NCBI GenBank assembly: GCA_963691705.1
Contig: OY829540.1
Span: 69,612,367-69,676,366, forward strand
DNA length: 64,000 bases
Origin: Viola odorata
Lineage: Eukaryota > Streptophyta > Magnoliopsida > Malpighiales > Violaceae
Direction of reading: 5' to 3'
In this document: positions 50,661-60,944 of the stretch, one piece after another
How positions within the stretch are numbered: position 1 is the stretch's first letter
Layout: every line of letters starts with the position of its first letter
Program-made: the position numbers and the translations under genes
Notes under the pieces: generated by a model
The model's database searches: none
What the model saw: only the letters and a program-made list of their open reading frames with translations
Told to the model about the DNA's origin: nothing

Positions 50661-51176
50661 GGGTCTGTTTGGCGTTCCGGTTCTGTAGGGAAAAGTTTTG
50701 TGGTAAAAGTTGTGTGGGAAAATAACTTCTGGGAAATAGAGTGTGAGATACATGAGGTGTTTGGTAAAACAGTTTTTCAAAACTATGGTTTGAATGTAAA
50801 ATGACCATAAAGGGTATAAAACTCATTTTTAAAAAATTAATAAAAATAGGAAAAATGGATCTAGAATTACTTATCTTAATGTAAAGATTTTATTGTATTA
50901 GTTTTTAATTTATTTTGTTGGTTATATAAACTAAAAAAATCAAAATAAGATGAAAAGAAAAAAGAAAAAAGGGAAAGGGAGCCACTGGTCCCATACCAGT
51001 GGCTGCTGGAGCAAAATGCTCCAGCGGAGGCAAGGCCAAATTGGCCTTGCCTTGCACTGGGATTCTTGAGAATCCCAGTGTGTAATGGTGGAAAGGGGTG
51101 TTAACAAACACCAATAATTTCATTTACCCGTGGGAAAAGTTGGTTTGGTACCCAACTTTGAATCCCAAACAGGCAC
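50661..51176. mobile_element. PIF/Harbinger-type (Tourist-like) MITE nested in the RNase H pseudogene
   Basis: The left end GGGTCTGTTTGGCGTTCC and right end GAATCCCAAACAGGCAC are imperfect inverted repeats, flanked by TAA on both sides (50658-50660 and 51177-51179). It is 516 bp long with no frame, and its core is a run of four hairpins (see separate entry). Confidence 0.78.
50982..51080. repeat. array of four consecutive perfect hairpins
   Basis: Four back-to-back inverted repeats lie within 99 bp: CCACTGGT/ACCAGTGG (50982-51002), GCTGGAGC/GCTCCAGC (51005-51025), AGGCAAGGCCAA/TTGGCCTTGCCT (51028-51052, one-base centre) and CACTGGGATTC/GAATCCCAGTG (51055-51080). All four stems are perfect. 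Confidence 0.9.
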
Positions 51177-52689
51177 TAACTCATCTGCTACACAGTTAAT
51201 TTCTCGAAAATATGAATAACACGAAAAGCACATCCAGCAGTGCGTAGAAGACCCTTGATGCGACGCACCAAATCCATGCTTACTAACAGGAAAGAACGGT
51301 CCCTATTTATCGCATGCACAACACTAGCATTGTCACATTGGACTTCCAAATTATGTCATTCTCGTTCTAGAGTCAGCTAGACTCTATGCAGCATGGCCCA
51401 TAGTTCTGCTCGATACGTAGAACACTAGCTAACGTAACAGAAACTCCACCAAACCATAGTCCACCTTTGTCCCTAAAACATCCTCCACCCGTGGATTTTT
51501 GCAAACCCTGCCGACAATCACTATCAGTATTAAGGGTGATTTTACCAACAGCAGCCCAGCCAACTGAAACGGACCTGCCAATACCTCGACAACTTTAGTG
51601 AGCTTGGACGAGGTGTAGACTATGGTGGTGGTCAAGGCCGTCGACGACGATGAGGGGAGGTGAGGTTGTGGAGGGTCTTCCTATTTCCTTCTTTCAATTT
51701 TCATGGGTGCAAGATTCGGCTTATGAGTGTGATTTGGATTGTGATGATGGGAACAATGAGGGGAATGAGATTGAAGAAAGGAAGGGATGATTTTATTTTT
51801 TGGGTTTCTTTATTTGGTTGCAATCCTGTAGATTTAAGGCTTGGTTTTGATATTGGTTTGGGTTTGGGTTTTGGCCTTGTTAAAAGAGTAGGAGTCATTT
51901 TTGGTGTAGGACCAATAAAAGAAAATTGGGAATTTGAACAAAGTTCAAAATTTTATGAAGATTGTACAGAAGAGAGGAAAACAAAGGGGAAGAATATTGT
52001 ACGGAACAGAGAAAAATAAAGAAAATTGATAAAAACCCTTGAATGATTTAATCTACTAAAAACAAGAACTAATTCAAAAAAAAAGAGATGGTCTATTAGG
52101 GAGGGAGGAGGTGGATATGGTGGCGGCGATGGAGATGGGTTGGTTGCTGAAAATGAGATGGGAGATGAGGTGCCGATGGATTGTAAGAGAAGAATCCACC
52201 TCAGCACTAATTAAATACGTGTTATATTTTGGAAGAAAATAAATAAAAATTTTACGTCAGCACTTCAGTTAAGTGACACGTATTAACGGAGGGTATAAAA
52301 TAGTAATTTCAATGAATAAAGTGTCTATTATGGCTCTTTTTTTCCATTAGAGGTGTAAAATGTCAATTTAGATCGAATATAAGGTGTAAAATGTCATAAC
52401 TCCAATTTTCAATCAACTGTACTTTTTTTCCAACCATCATCATGTAATATAACGATTCTATGATCTATCTTATATAGACAACATGCACTTATCAATCGAG
52501 CTAGTGAATGTGGATAGAAAAAGAGAACAACTACTCATTAGTTCCTAAATTAAGAAGGTTTAAATATATATAAGATGATAAATTATATATACTGAACTAT
52601 TCAATCCGGCATTGTAGTAGGATCATGAGTACTCCTCCTGTTCCTTATTACATAGACTTTATTTTTATTTTGCTCATAATATATAGTAG

Positions 52690-52955
52690 TTATTTATCAT
52701 CCTTATACATATATTTATTCGCATTGTTATGAAGGGTTGGTGTAGTAGTGAGCGGTATGCCACAGTCGTGACTGCACTTGGGATCACAGTTCTTTTTAAA
52801 CCATGAGTCGTGGCAATCAGACATGCAAGCGTGTAGTAGCAATCTTCACCTGGTTCCTCCGCCAGCGCTTTCCCCGATGTCGAGGACGACGAGATGATCA
52901 TTAGTATCATCACCATTGCCAAGATCAGAGTCACCACTGAACTTCTGCTAATCAC
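52690..52955 (-). pseudogene. cysteine-rich secreted peptide gene with a frameshift
   Basis: The frame opens with a clear signal peptide (SVVTLILAMVMILMIISSSS, cleavage likely after GKALA) and then EEPGEDCYYT. The same frame loses cysteines after that point. The overlapping frame instead gives a regular pattern, CMSDCHDSWFKKNCDPKCSH then DC, ending in TAA at 52690. One base gained or lost near 52845 would explain this. The spacing resembles thionin-like or other small plant Cys-rich peptides; I cannot assign a family. It is either a pseudogene or a sequence or assembly slip. Confidence 0.45.
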
Positions 52956-53053
52956 TCACACCTACACATTTCGAGTAGCACATGATTAAATTGATTGATT
53001 CCAATTAGAAATGCCAATTTTTTCTTTAATTTGGAGTGAAGTGAGTTGAGTAA

Positions 53054-53334
53054 TATAGAAACTTAGAATTGGAGAGATTGAATGTTTTGGATTTTATAAA
53101 TTACAATGGAGTGAACACCTCTATTTATACATGAATTATGGAAATAAAATATAAATGTTAGTGCACCACCTTCTTCCTAGTGTGTTAGGTCTTTGTCTGC
53201 ATAGTGTATGTATGAGTCATTTGTTAGGTCTTGTCTTCCTTAATTGACATTTGCATCATGCATTACCTCATGCATTCTAGAGAAGATGAACTTGGGCTTT
53301 TGCTTGTTTTGTTGGGCTTAATATTCCCTTGATA
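53054..53334 (-). repeat. 3' LTR of the copia element
   Basis: 281 bp, about 98% like the 58880-59156 copy by eye. It contains a few extra bases near CACCTCTATTTATACATG where the other LTR has CACCTTTATACATG. Confidence 0.92.
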
Positions 53335-53830
53335 CTCCCCCGCAAACTGAGGCGGGGATGAAATCAGACTTAGTTTGGAGCGCAGAAAATTGAATCGTTT
53401 GGTGGATAGAGATTTAGTCAGCACATCAGCAAGTTGATTGATGGTGGAGACGTACTGGACAGAGAGTTCTCCCTTCTTGACAAGATCCCTTACAAAATGA
53501 AAGTCGACCTCAACGTGTTTTGTGCGAGCATGAAATACTGGGTTGGCTGCCATGTATGTCGCACCAAGATTGTCGCACCAGAGAATGGGTGGTGGTAAAT
53601 TAATGTAGCCTAATTCACACAAGAGATTCCGCAGCCAAACAACATCAGCTGCTCCATCCGCGAGTGATTTGTATTCAGCTTCAGTAGAACTGCGGGCAAC
53701 CATTCTTTGTTTCTTGGCTTGCCATGAAATGAGATTATTTCCAAGATATGTAAGAAATCCCCCAGTGGACTTGCGGTCTTGCTGATTACCTGCCCAATCA
53801 GCGTCGGTGAAGACTTGAACACGTAGTGGA
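53263..53830 (-). pseudogene. copia RNase H domain and 3' end of pol (part after the hAT insertion)
   Basis: This carries the copia RNase H signature: DRKSTGGF-like start, then MVARSSTEAEYKSLADGAAD with the following VVWLRNLL, and ARTKHVEVDFHFVRDLV and LADVLTKSL. It is the downstream remainder of the polyprotein frame that begins at 57845 and is cut at the hAT target site at 53831-53838. The end of the frame overlaps the 3' LTR. Confidence 0.85.
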
Positions 53831-53838
53831 CTAGCAGC

Positions 53839-54750
53839 CAGGGACGGAGGTACCGTATGACCAGAGGAGGCTATGGCCTCCCCAAACTTTTTAAATTTTT
53901 TTTTTAATATATGTCATTAGTATATTAGTAATTAAAAAAAAAAAAAGTGCACTCAATGACTCAAAATTTCCAACCCGTGCTCTCCCTCTCCCTCTCCCTC
54001 TCCCTCAACCAAATTTCCTCCATTAAACCACTCTAATCATTTCCAAATTCTCCCAAAATTGAAACTTTAACTCCTAATCTTTCTCTAAACAAAACCCAAC
54101 CTTCAATTTCACTCAAAAAATACCCAAATTTTCTAAAAATTCGAAATCCCCAATTTAAAACCTAACTCTCAAAATTTTCACCAACTCGAAATGGAACGCT
54201 CTATACACCTAGAATAATTGCGTCACTCGAGTGTAAGCAAATACTTCTCTCTTCTTCTTCAATAATTGCGTCACTCGAGTTTAATTAATTGAATTAAATT
54301 AAATTTAGATTTTGATCTTTGGTTGGATTTGATTTGGTTATTTATATTATTTATTTAATTATTTTTAGGATCACTTTTACTCCAACAATCCAACACTGTA
54401 GCATGGCGACTGTTATTGGTCTCTGCCTTCGTGTAAAAAAAACTGCAAGATTGTTTCCCTCAAAATTTTCACCATCGTGTATTGTAACTCGAAATGATGC
54501 ACACCCATTGTTAGAATAATTTTGTTTGTACCGAGTTAGTGTGTTACAGTTTTAAAGTGCAACTTGCAAGGTAAAGTACAAATACTCTTAAACATTTTTT
54601 TCAATTTTTCGTTTAGCTCGCTTAACTTTCCTTTAAAATACTCAAAAAAAAAATTCGGGGGCGCTGCCCCTGAACCCCCGCACCCCCTGAATACAAATCC
54701 TAAATCTATCACTGTCGCCCCCCCAACATCGATTCCTGGCTCCGTCACTG
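53839..54750. mobile_element. non-autonomous hAT element nested in copia pol
   Basis: Ends CAGGGACGGAG and CTCCGTCACTG are flanked by the identical 8 bp CTAGCAGC (53831-53838 and 54751-54758). The right subterminal part is very C-rich on the + strand (54657-54730). The 912 bp hold no transposase. It must postdate the copia insertion. Confidence 0.9.
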
Positions 54751-54758
54751 CTAGCAGC

Positions 54759-57700
54759 TGAGTAAAAGAGACCATAGTTGGAAGTGCCCTGTAGGTACCG
54801 CAGGATGCGTTTGACATAGTTCCAGTGTAAATCAGTTGGTGCATGCATGAACTGGTATACTCGGTTGACAGCATATGTGATGTCTGGACGAGTCATTGTT
54901 AAGTATAGAAGAGAGCCAACAATAGAACGATATAGAGTCGGATTGGAGAATGTGGGTGATGTGGTGGTTTGAACTGAGTCTGAATCAGATGCTGATGGTG
55001 TGTGGAGTGGCTTACAGGAAGTCATGCCGGCTCGGGAAAGAATATCTGTAGCATATTGTTGTTGAGATAGAAAGAGGCCCGATTTGGATCGTATGACAGA
55101 TATACCCAAAAAGAAGCTGAGTGCACCCAAGTCTCGTAACTTAAAGGCCTTGCCGAGGGTGGAGATGGTCTGTTCCAGAAAACACAGATTGTTCCCAGTA
55201 ATAATGATATCATCAACATAAACAAGAATGTAGATAATTAGACCCCCTTTGTTGAGTATGAAGAGAGATGTGTCAAGAGTAGAGGGAACGAAACCAGTGG
55301 ATTGGATGAAGTCACTCAAGCGTCGATACCAAGCTCGTGGTGCTTGCTTAAGACCATAAAGAGACTTCTTCAGTAGACAAACATGTGTAGGATGATGAGC
55401 ATCACGAAATCCAGTCGGTTGTTCCATGTAAACCTGTTCCTGTAACTCACCATGAAGAAAAGCATTGTTGACATCAAGTTGGCGTAGAGGCCAGTTAAGA
55501 GAAGTGGCAATGCTGAGAATGGTACAGATAGTAGGTGGTTTGACAACAGGACTGAATGTTTCACCATAGTCTAAGCCCTCAATTTGGTGAAATCCCTTGG
55601 CGACTAGGCGAGCTTTGTAGCGTTCCAGAGAACCGTCGGCCCGTCGTTTGATGCGAAAAATCCATTTGTTGCCAATGACATTCATGTGTGGTTCTCTTGG
55701 TGTGAGGATCCAAGTACCAGTGGATAGTAGGGCATTTAACTCTTCTGTCATGACAGTTCTCCAGAGTTGATTTTTGTTGGCTTCGGTAAAACAGGTTGGT
55801 TCAGATGTGGTGAGAGATGGTTGTGTAGTGATGGAGTTTGCATATTTGGGATTGGGATGTTTAGTGGGACGTAATGTCATGGGATGGGTTTTGAGAGTAG
55901 TTGGTTGTGTAGTTGTTTGATCCGGATATGGTTCAAGATTGCTGTCGGACTGAGTAGACATGCATGAAGCCTGTTGATATACTGGAGGTGACGAACACGG
56001 AGTGGAGGATGGAGTTGGCTCAACGATTGATTGAGTGGTAGATGACTGACCTTGATTTAGATGGTTGGAGTGTGTGACTTGATGTGGCTGAATTAGAGGG
56101 ATGTTTTTAGTGGGTAGAAGTGGATTTGGGACAAGAACAGTAGTGTGATTTTTAGATGTAGAGGAGATAGGAGGAGCTGTTGGGAGAAACGGGTATGTAT
56201 TCTCATCAAAGGTGACATGGCGAGCCACATAAATTCTACCAGTGGATTTGTCTAGACATCGATACCCAAGATGGAAAGGACTGTAACCAAGAAAGACACA
56301 CGGTTGTGATCGATAGTCAAATTTGTGAGTATTGTATGGTCTGAGATACGGAAAGCATAGACAACCAAAGATTTTAAGAAATTTATAATCTGGAATTTTG
56401 TGAAATAATTTTTGATATGGTGATTGGTTTTTGAGAACTGGTGTAGGTAGACGATTGATGAGATAAACAGCTGTTTCCATGGCATAAACCCAAAATTTTT
56501 GTGGAAGATTTGCATTGGCAAGAAGTGAAAGACCAGTGTCAACAATGTGTCTATGCTTGCGTTCTACTTGACCTTGTTGCTCATGTGTGTGTGGGCACAT
56601 TATACGATGACGAATTCCTAAGGAAGAGAAATATTGATTGAGTTTGCGATATTCCCCACCCCAATCGGTTTGGACTGATTTTATTTGTTTGTGAAATTGT
56701 CGTTCAACAAAGGTTTGAAATATTTTAAAGGTAGGAAATACATCAGATTTCTTGGTGAGTGGATAATACCATGTGAATTTGGAAAAGTCGTCTACGAAAA
56801 TAACATAATATTTATGACCAGTGGGTGACACATATGGAGATGGTCCCCATACATCGGAGTGAATGAGTTCTAGGGGTGATGACGTTGTGTGACCAGTAAG
56901 AGGAAGATGTTGGCGAGATAATTTGCCCATGGGACAGGAGGGACAGAAATTTTTTTGCAATTTATTTGATTTATTGTGCACTACAGGTAAATTAAATTGA
57001 GAGATAACATAGGTAAGAACCTTGGAATTGGGATGACCTAGACGGTGGTGCCATAGCGGAAGAGAGACACGTTCTACAGAGTGGATAGTGGGAGTAGAAG
57101 ATGAGGATTCATTATTTTGTGGGACAACTGAAGATGATTGAAGATGGTATAGGCCATGTCTACTCGGTCCGGCCAGCAGCGTGGTCTTGGTTGCCATATC
57201 CTTCAAAGAGAAAGAATTTGAGTCAAAAGTCCAGTAGGCATGGTTATCTTGTGCAAGTTTTTGAACAGAAAGTAATGGTTTATTTAGTGATGGAACATGA
57301 AGAATAGACGATAATTTAAGGGGTTTGGAGGAAGTGGGTAAGAGACTGTTACCGATATGGGCAATTGGAACATGTCTACCATTGCTGAGTTCCAGTGAGT
57401 CAGATCCGTGATATTCTTGGTATTGAGAGAGTTGGGATAAATCAGGAGTCACATGATGTGAGGCACCTGTATCAGGGTACCAATAGTGGTGGTGCCTAGA
57501 CGGAGAGTGCATGATAGAGTTGGCATGAGGATCAGAGAATTGTTGAGGAGGAAATCGTTGGTAGCAAGTTGCCGCCAGATGACCTGCTTTGGAACAGTAT
57601 GTGCACCATGGTCGGCCGCTTGGAGTACGTTCTTGTCCATAGTCACTACGACCACCTCGGTTGTTATAGCGGCCACGACCACGTTCACGTCCACATCCAG

Positions 57701-57845
57701 GGTGACGACCACCTCGGTTGTTATAGCGGCCACGACCACGTCCACGTCCACATCCAGGGTGACGACCACCTCGATAGGATGATGAAGAAAAGTTTGTTGT
57801 GCGTTGAGTGTTGTTGGCAGTATGATTGTTTGTTGGGGAAGACAT
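54759..57845 (-). pseudogene. copia gag C-terminus and pol (protease, integrase, reverse transcriptase)
   Basis: The reading frame contains, in order: an RG-rich stretch with a tandemly repeated GGRHPGCGR unit; a zinc knuckle CTYCSKAGHLAATC; the protease DTGAS; an integrase zinc-binding region (HHRLGHPNSKVL) and catalytic core around HSDVWGPSP; and reverse transcriptase with WIFRIKRRADGSLERYKA and the YVDD box. The frame is open to the hAT insertion at 54758 and then reads into it. Upstream, the same frame is separated from gag only by single stop codons. Confidence 0.9.
57660..57776 (-). repeat. 57-bp tandem repeat in the copia gag-pol frame
   Basis: Two in-frame copies encode GGRHPGCGRGRGRGRYNNR-type units (Arg/Gly-rich, 19 residues each) just before the zinc knuckle. 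Confidence 0.85.
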
Positions 57846-57911
57846 AGGAGGAGTAATGGTCGTCTGAGGAGTGAGAGTAGGAGTAAGGATTGATTTATTG
57901 AGAAATTCCTA

Positions 57912-58586
57912 AGAGAGACAGAGGCTTATCAAATCATTGAATTGGACAGGTTCAACTCGAGCATTGAGTGTGGTGACGAGAGACTTGTAATCATCATGCT
58001 TGTTAAGTGCTCGAAAGATATGAACATTGAGATCTGCGGTGGAAATTGGTCGACCAGCTGCCATTAATTCATCAGCGAGGGCCTTAGCTCGGTGAAGAAA
58101 GACTGAAATCGAATCACTTGAGTCGAACAAGAGCTCATGTAGACCTTGATGTAGTGTTGAGATCCGAGTGTTGGAGGGCGATGCGAGTGAGGAGGCTAGC
58201 GTCTCCCATATCTGATGTGAAGTGGTCATGCCACTAACGAGGCCCATTGTTTATTCGGAGAGAGAAGATCGGAGAGTGCTGATGATAAGATTATCTTGTT
58301 GGACCCATAACTGGTAAGCAAGATTAGTAGTTTGTTGTCCTCCCTCATCAAGAATTGTAGCAGGTGGACAAACAATAGTGCCATTGATGTAACCGAGAAG
58401 TCCTAACCCAATGAGGTAAGGTTCGGCAAGATTGCGCCAGAAGAGATAATTACGATTTGTTAATTTGAGAGAGATAAAATGGCTCGGATTGGTAATGTGT
58501 ATGATGGTTGAGGTATTTGTGGAAGAGATAGTAGTAGGATTTATGGTGGAGGTGTTTGTGGCAGAGGTAGGAGGAAGGGTGGCCAT
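57912..58586 (-). pseudogene. copia gag with in-frame stop codons
   Basis: A UBN2-type gag region (LKLTNRNYLFWRNLAEPYL, then IWETLASSLASPSNTRI) starts at the ATG at 58586. A TAA at 58251-58253 and a TAG at 57909-57911 interrupt it, but the frame is the same before and after each and continues into pol. These look like single-base decay rather than a programmed shift. Confidence 0.8.
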
Positions 58587-58879
58587 AATGATACGAAGTA
58601 GAAAGAATGAACTTGAAAGAAGTGCGTCACTAACGCGCGGAGTGTGCGGCGCGTGCGGTGTTTTTTTGGGCTGAAATTTCTATTGGAGATGTAGAAGACA
58701 GAGGTGCGGCTTCTGGGATGGCGCGTGTTGCTTATTAACGCTTAAAATGACTGTAAATTGATGATTACAGTAGGATAGAAAAGATCGAAAGAGAGGCTGT
58801 TTTGACCGAAAAATGGGCTGAAAAATTAAATGATGACTCGAGGATCGTAGGAGCTCGTGAGAGAGTGGCTCCGCTACCA

Positions 58880-59156
58880 TATAGAAACTTAGAATTGGAG
58901 AGATTGAATGTTTTGGATTTTATAAATTACAATGGAGTGAACACCTTTATACATGAATTATGGAAATAAAATATAAATGTTAGTGCACCACCTTCTTCCT
59001 AGTGTATTAGGTCTTTGTCTGCATAGTGTATGTATGAGTCATTTGTTAGGTCTTGTCTTCCTTAATTGACATTTGCATCATGCATTACCTCATGCATTCT
59101 AGAGAAGATGAACTTGTGCTTTTGCTTGTTTTGTTGGGCTTAATATTCCCTTGATA
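58880..59156 (-). repeat. 5' LTR of the copia element
   Basis: 277 bp. Its inner edge is fixed by the primer-binding-like TGGTAGCGGAGC (minus strand) at 58868-58879. Confidence 0.92.
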
Positions 59157-59161
59157 AGTAC

Positions 59162-60404
59162 ATTTTCCCCCACCAGATTAAAGAAATGGGTCTCTTTAAA
59201 TATGCAAGTGTTTGTCTAATGCAAACACTTTTCTTGTGTAATGGTGCTGCTAATTATTCGCCAGGAATTACTGCTCAATGTGCATGAATGAACAATTGTG
59301 TGTCAGTATGAGTAATGGAACCGGCCCAGTGGGCTGGACAGCCCAAGTGCGAAAGAAGAGAAGAGAACTGGAACCGGGCAATTGATGGATCGGTCATAAA
59401 TTGTTAATATGGTACTTTTAATAATTAAATTAATTAATTAATTAATGGGTGCTAAATTATTATCCCCTGTATTTGTGATTTTTTTTATAATTACGTCTCT
59501 ATTTTGGAGAATTTATAATTGATTCTTGTATTTTTTTTTTCATGCTCCTCTTAAAAAAAAATCACCAATTATATACATGGTTGGTTATTTATTGTATGAT
59601 TTCAAATCACACCTGATAAATAGTGTCACGGGTGAAATTGGGTAAATCTTTTTGAAGTTGAAAACTCTAATCTAACTCACGTATATTTGCACTTAAGATT
59701 GTAGTTTAATTGATTAGTCTATAATGTAAGTTATAGGCTCGATCATTGGTATTATAATGATAATTAATAATTGAAATATATTTGATAAATATAGGGACCA
59801 ATTACAAATTTTCTAAATATATGGACTTAATTGAGAGAAAATTACAAAGCATTTATACTGAATGTCGAATCATACTTTCTATTTATAATCGAGTCAAATC
59901 ACAGCATATATATCTATCAATTTTAACAAATTAAAACTCTTATTTATAAAATTATGTAAGGAGGTGTTTGGCTCTCCATTATTCCTAATTAAAATATGGT
60001 AATTCAAATAATATTAACAATAAAATGAAATAAAATTGATACGTATATTAATCATCTTTAATATTAATTTCTCACATTATTTGATTAGCTACTATAGTAA
60101 CATTTAATCCAAGAAGCAACATAGTGGTATTCAAGCAGGATTAAAAATGCTCATCCTTCTTAATTCTCTTATCACATCTCTTACATTATTAATTATTCAT
60201 AGAACAAAAAATATTGAAATTCGCAGCAGCTGTCAATTTCTATCACAATAAATAAATAAATAAACTCCAATTAGTATTCGTAAATAAATCTAAGGCAGAA
60301 ATTATTGTAGAATTTCAGTTTAACCAAACCTCAAATGTCACTGAAAGAAGGTTAAATTGAAAAATAAGAGAGCAAAGATGAAGAAATCATAAGTACCAAT
60401 AAGG
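59162..60404. other. AT-rich intergenic region
   Basis: No genes or element ends recognised. It includes a short TTAA(TTAA)n run near 59420-59445. Confidence 0.5.
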
Positions 60405-60613
60405 TCAAGGTTTGTAATTATAGTAAGGAGCACGTGTCGCAACATTGAAGCCACACGTGGCATCACAATAGTTGAAACACATGTCCCAGCTCTCATCGCT
60501 CCCATATTCGCAGTTGTCCAGGCAATCTGCCCAGCAATCACCGGATGCTTTTCCTGTGGAGATTATTACTAGCATGATAGTAGCATCACAATCAAAATAG
60601 CCACCAATGCCAT
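60405..60613 (-). pseudogene. second cysteine-rich peptide gene, frame broken after the signal peptide
   Basis: One frame from the ATG at 60613 gives a hydrophobic leader (MALVAILIVMLLSC) and stops. The overlapping frame gives STGKASGDCWADCLDNC, then ESWDMCFNYCDATCGF, ending in TGA at 60405. Leader and Cys-rich body are therefore in different frames. The layout (leader, then GKA, then DC..C) resembles the gene at 52690-52955 on the other side of the copia element, suggesting an old tandem pair. Family and function are unknown. Confidence 0.42.
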
Positions 60614-60632
60614 TGAAGAACCCCATGATTTG

Positions 60633-60635
<3 letters not shown>

Positions 60636-60681
<46 letters not shown>
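60636..60681. repeat. (AT)n microsatellite
   Basis: An uninterrupted AT run of about 45 bp just upstream of the small Cys-rich gene; likely polymorphic. Confidence 0.95.
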
Positions 60682-60684
<3 letters not shown>

Positions 60685-60944
60685 GCAACATTACTTTTCT
60701 TGTGTTGGTATTTGGAGGAGAAATTCCAAAGGAAACGAATTACTACCAAATGCAGTTTGCATGAAAGAAACGAGTCAATTTCTTATACGTAATCCAATGA
60801 ATTTGTCACTAATAACAATAATTACCACAGAGAATTTCAAGGAATTTCAAACTAATCATCGGTAGCTCTTCGAACATGTATAAAATTAGAAGCTTTCAGA
60901 ATTTTTCACTGCTACAATCAGTAGTACATTAACAACAACAAAAA

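Larger units (their letters stand above)
50571..51600 (-). pseudogene. RNase H-like (RVT_3-type) pseudogene split by a MITE
   Basis: On the minus strand, LNTDSDCRQGLQKSTGGG, then CFRDKGGLW, then YRAELWAMLHRV and VQCDNASVVHAI match the retroelement-type RNase H domain, with conserved Asp, Glu and Asp positions. The frame has shifts and a stop after the AELWAML helix. The conserved tail REINCVADEL breaks exactly at the MITE target site (51177-51179) and resumes on its other side (LVHLTFTQGLGFQWFDVVPL, 50573-50660). It was intact enough to recognise before the MITE jumped in. Whether it came from a LINE or from a host RVT_3 gene cannot be told. Confidence 0.7.
49883..52404. mobile_element. Mutator-like element with diverged long TIRs and internal cargo
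   Basis: The left end (GGGTAATGACAATTTATACC, then TTTTACATTTCTAACGG) and the inverted right end (GGAGTTATGACATTTTACACC, then TTTTACACCTCTAATGG) are similar over about 160 bp (49883-50045 and 52240-52404). The 9-bp duplication ATTTTCAAT (49874-49882 and 52405-52413) closes the element. It has no transposase. The interior contains an RNase H-like pseudogene and a nested Harbinger MITE. The TIRs have diverged more than those of the MULE at 14163, so this insertion looks older. Confidence 0.8.
53054..59156 (-). mobile_element. Ty1/copia LTR retrotransposon interrupted by a hAT element
   Basis: The element is transcribed on the minus strand. The LTRs are 58880-59156 (5') and 53054-53334 (3'), nearly identical apart from a short length difference and a few substitutions, so the insertion is recent. 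The ends are TATC...TATA instead of TG...CA. Flanks AGTAA (53049-53053) and AGTAC (59157-59161) look like a 5-bp duplication with one change. A tRNA-Met-like primer site TGGTAGCGGAGC directly follows the 5' LTR, and the polypurine GCGGGGGAG precedes the 3' LTR. Domain order protease-integrase-RT-RNase H identifies copia. In-frame stops and the insertion mean it is not autonomous as it stands. Confidence 0.93.

Noticed and set aside
51660..52019. 119-codon + strand frame inside the second MULE
   Set aside because: Repetitive Gly/Leu content, no similarity that I recognise, no sign of conservation.
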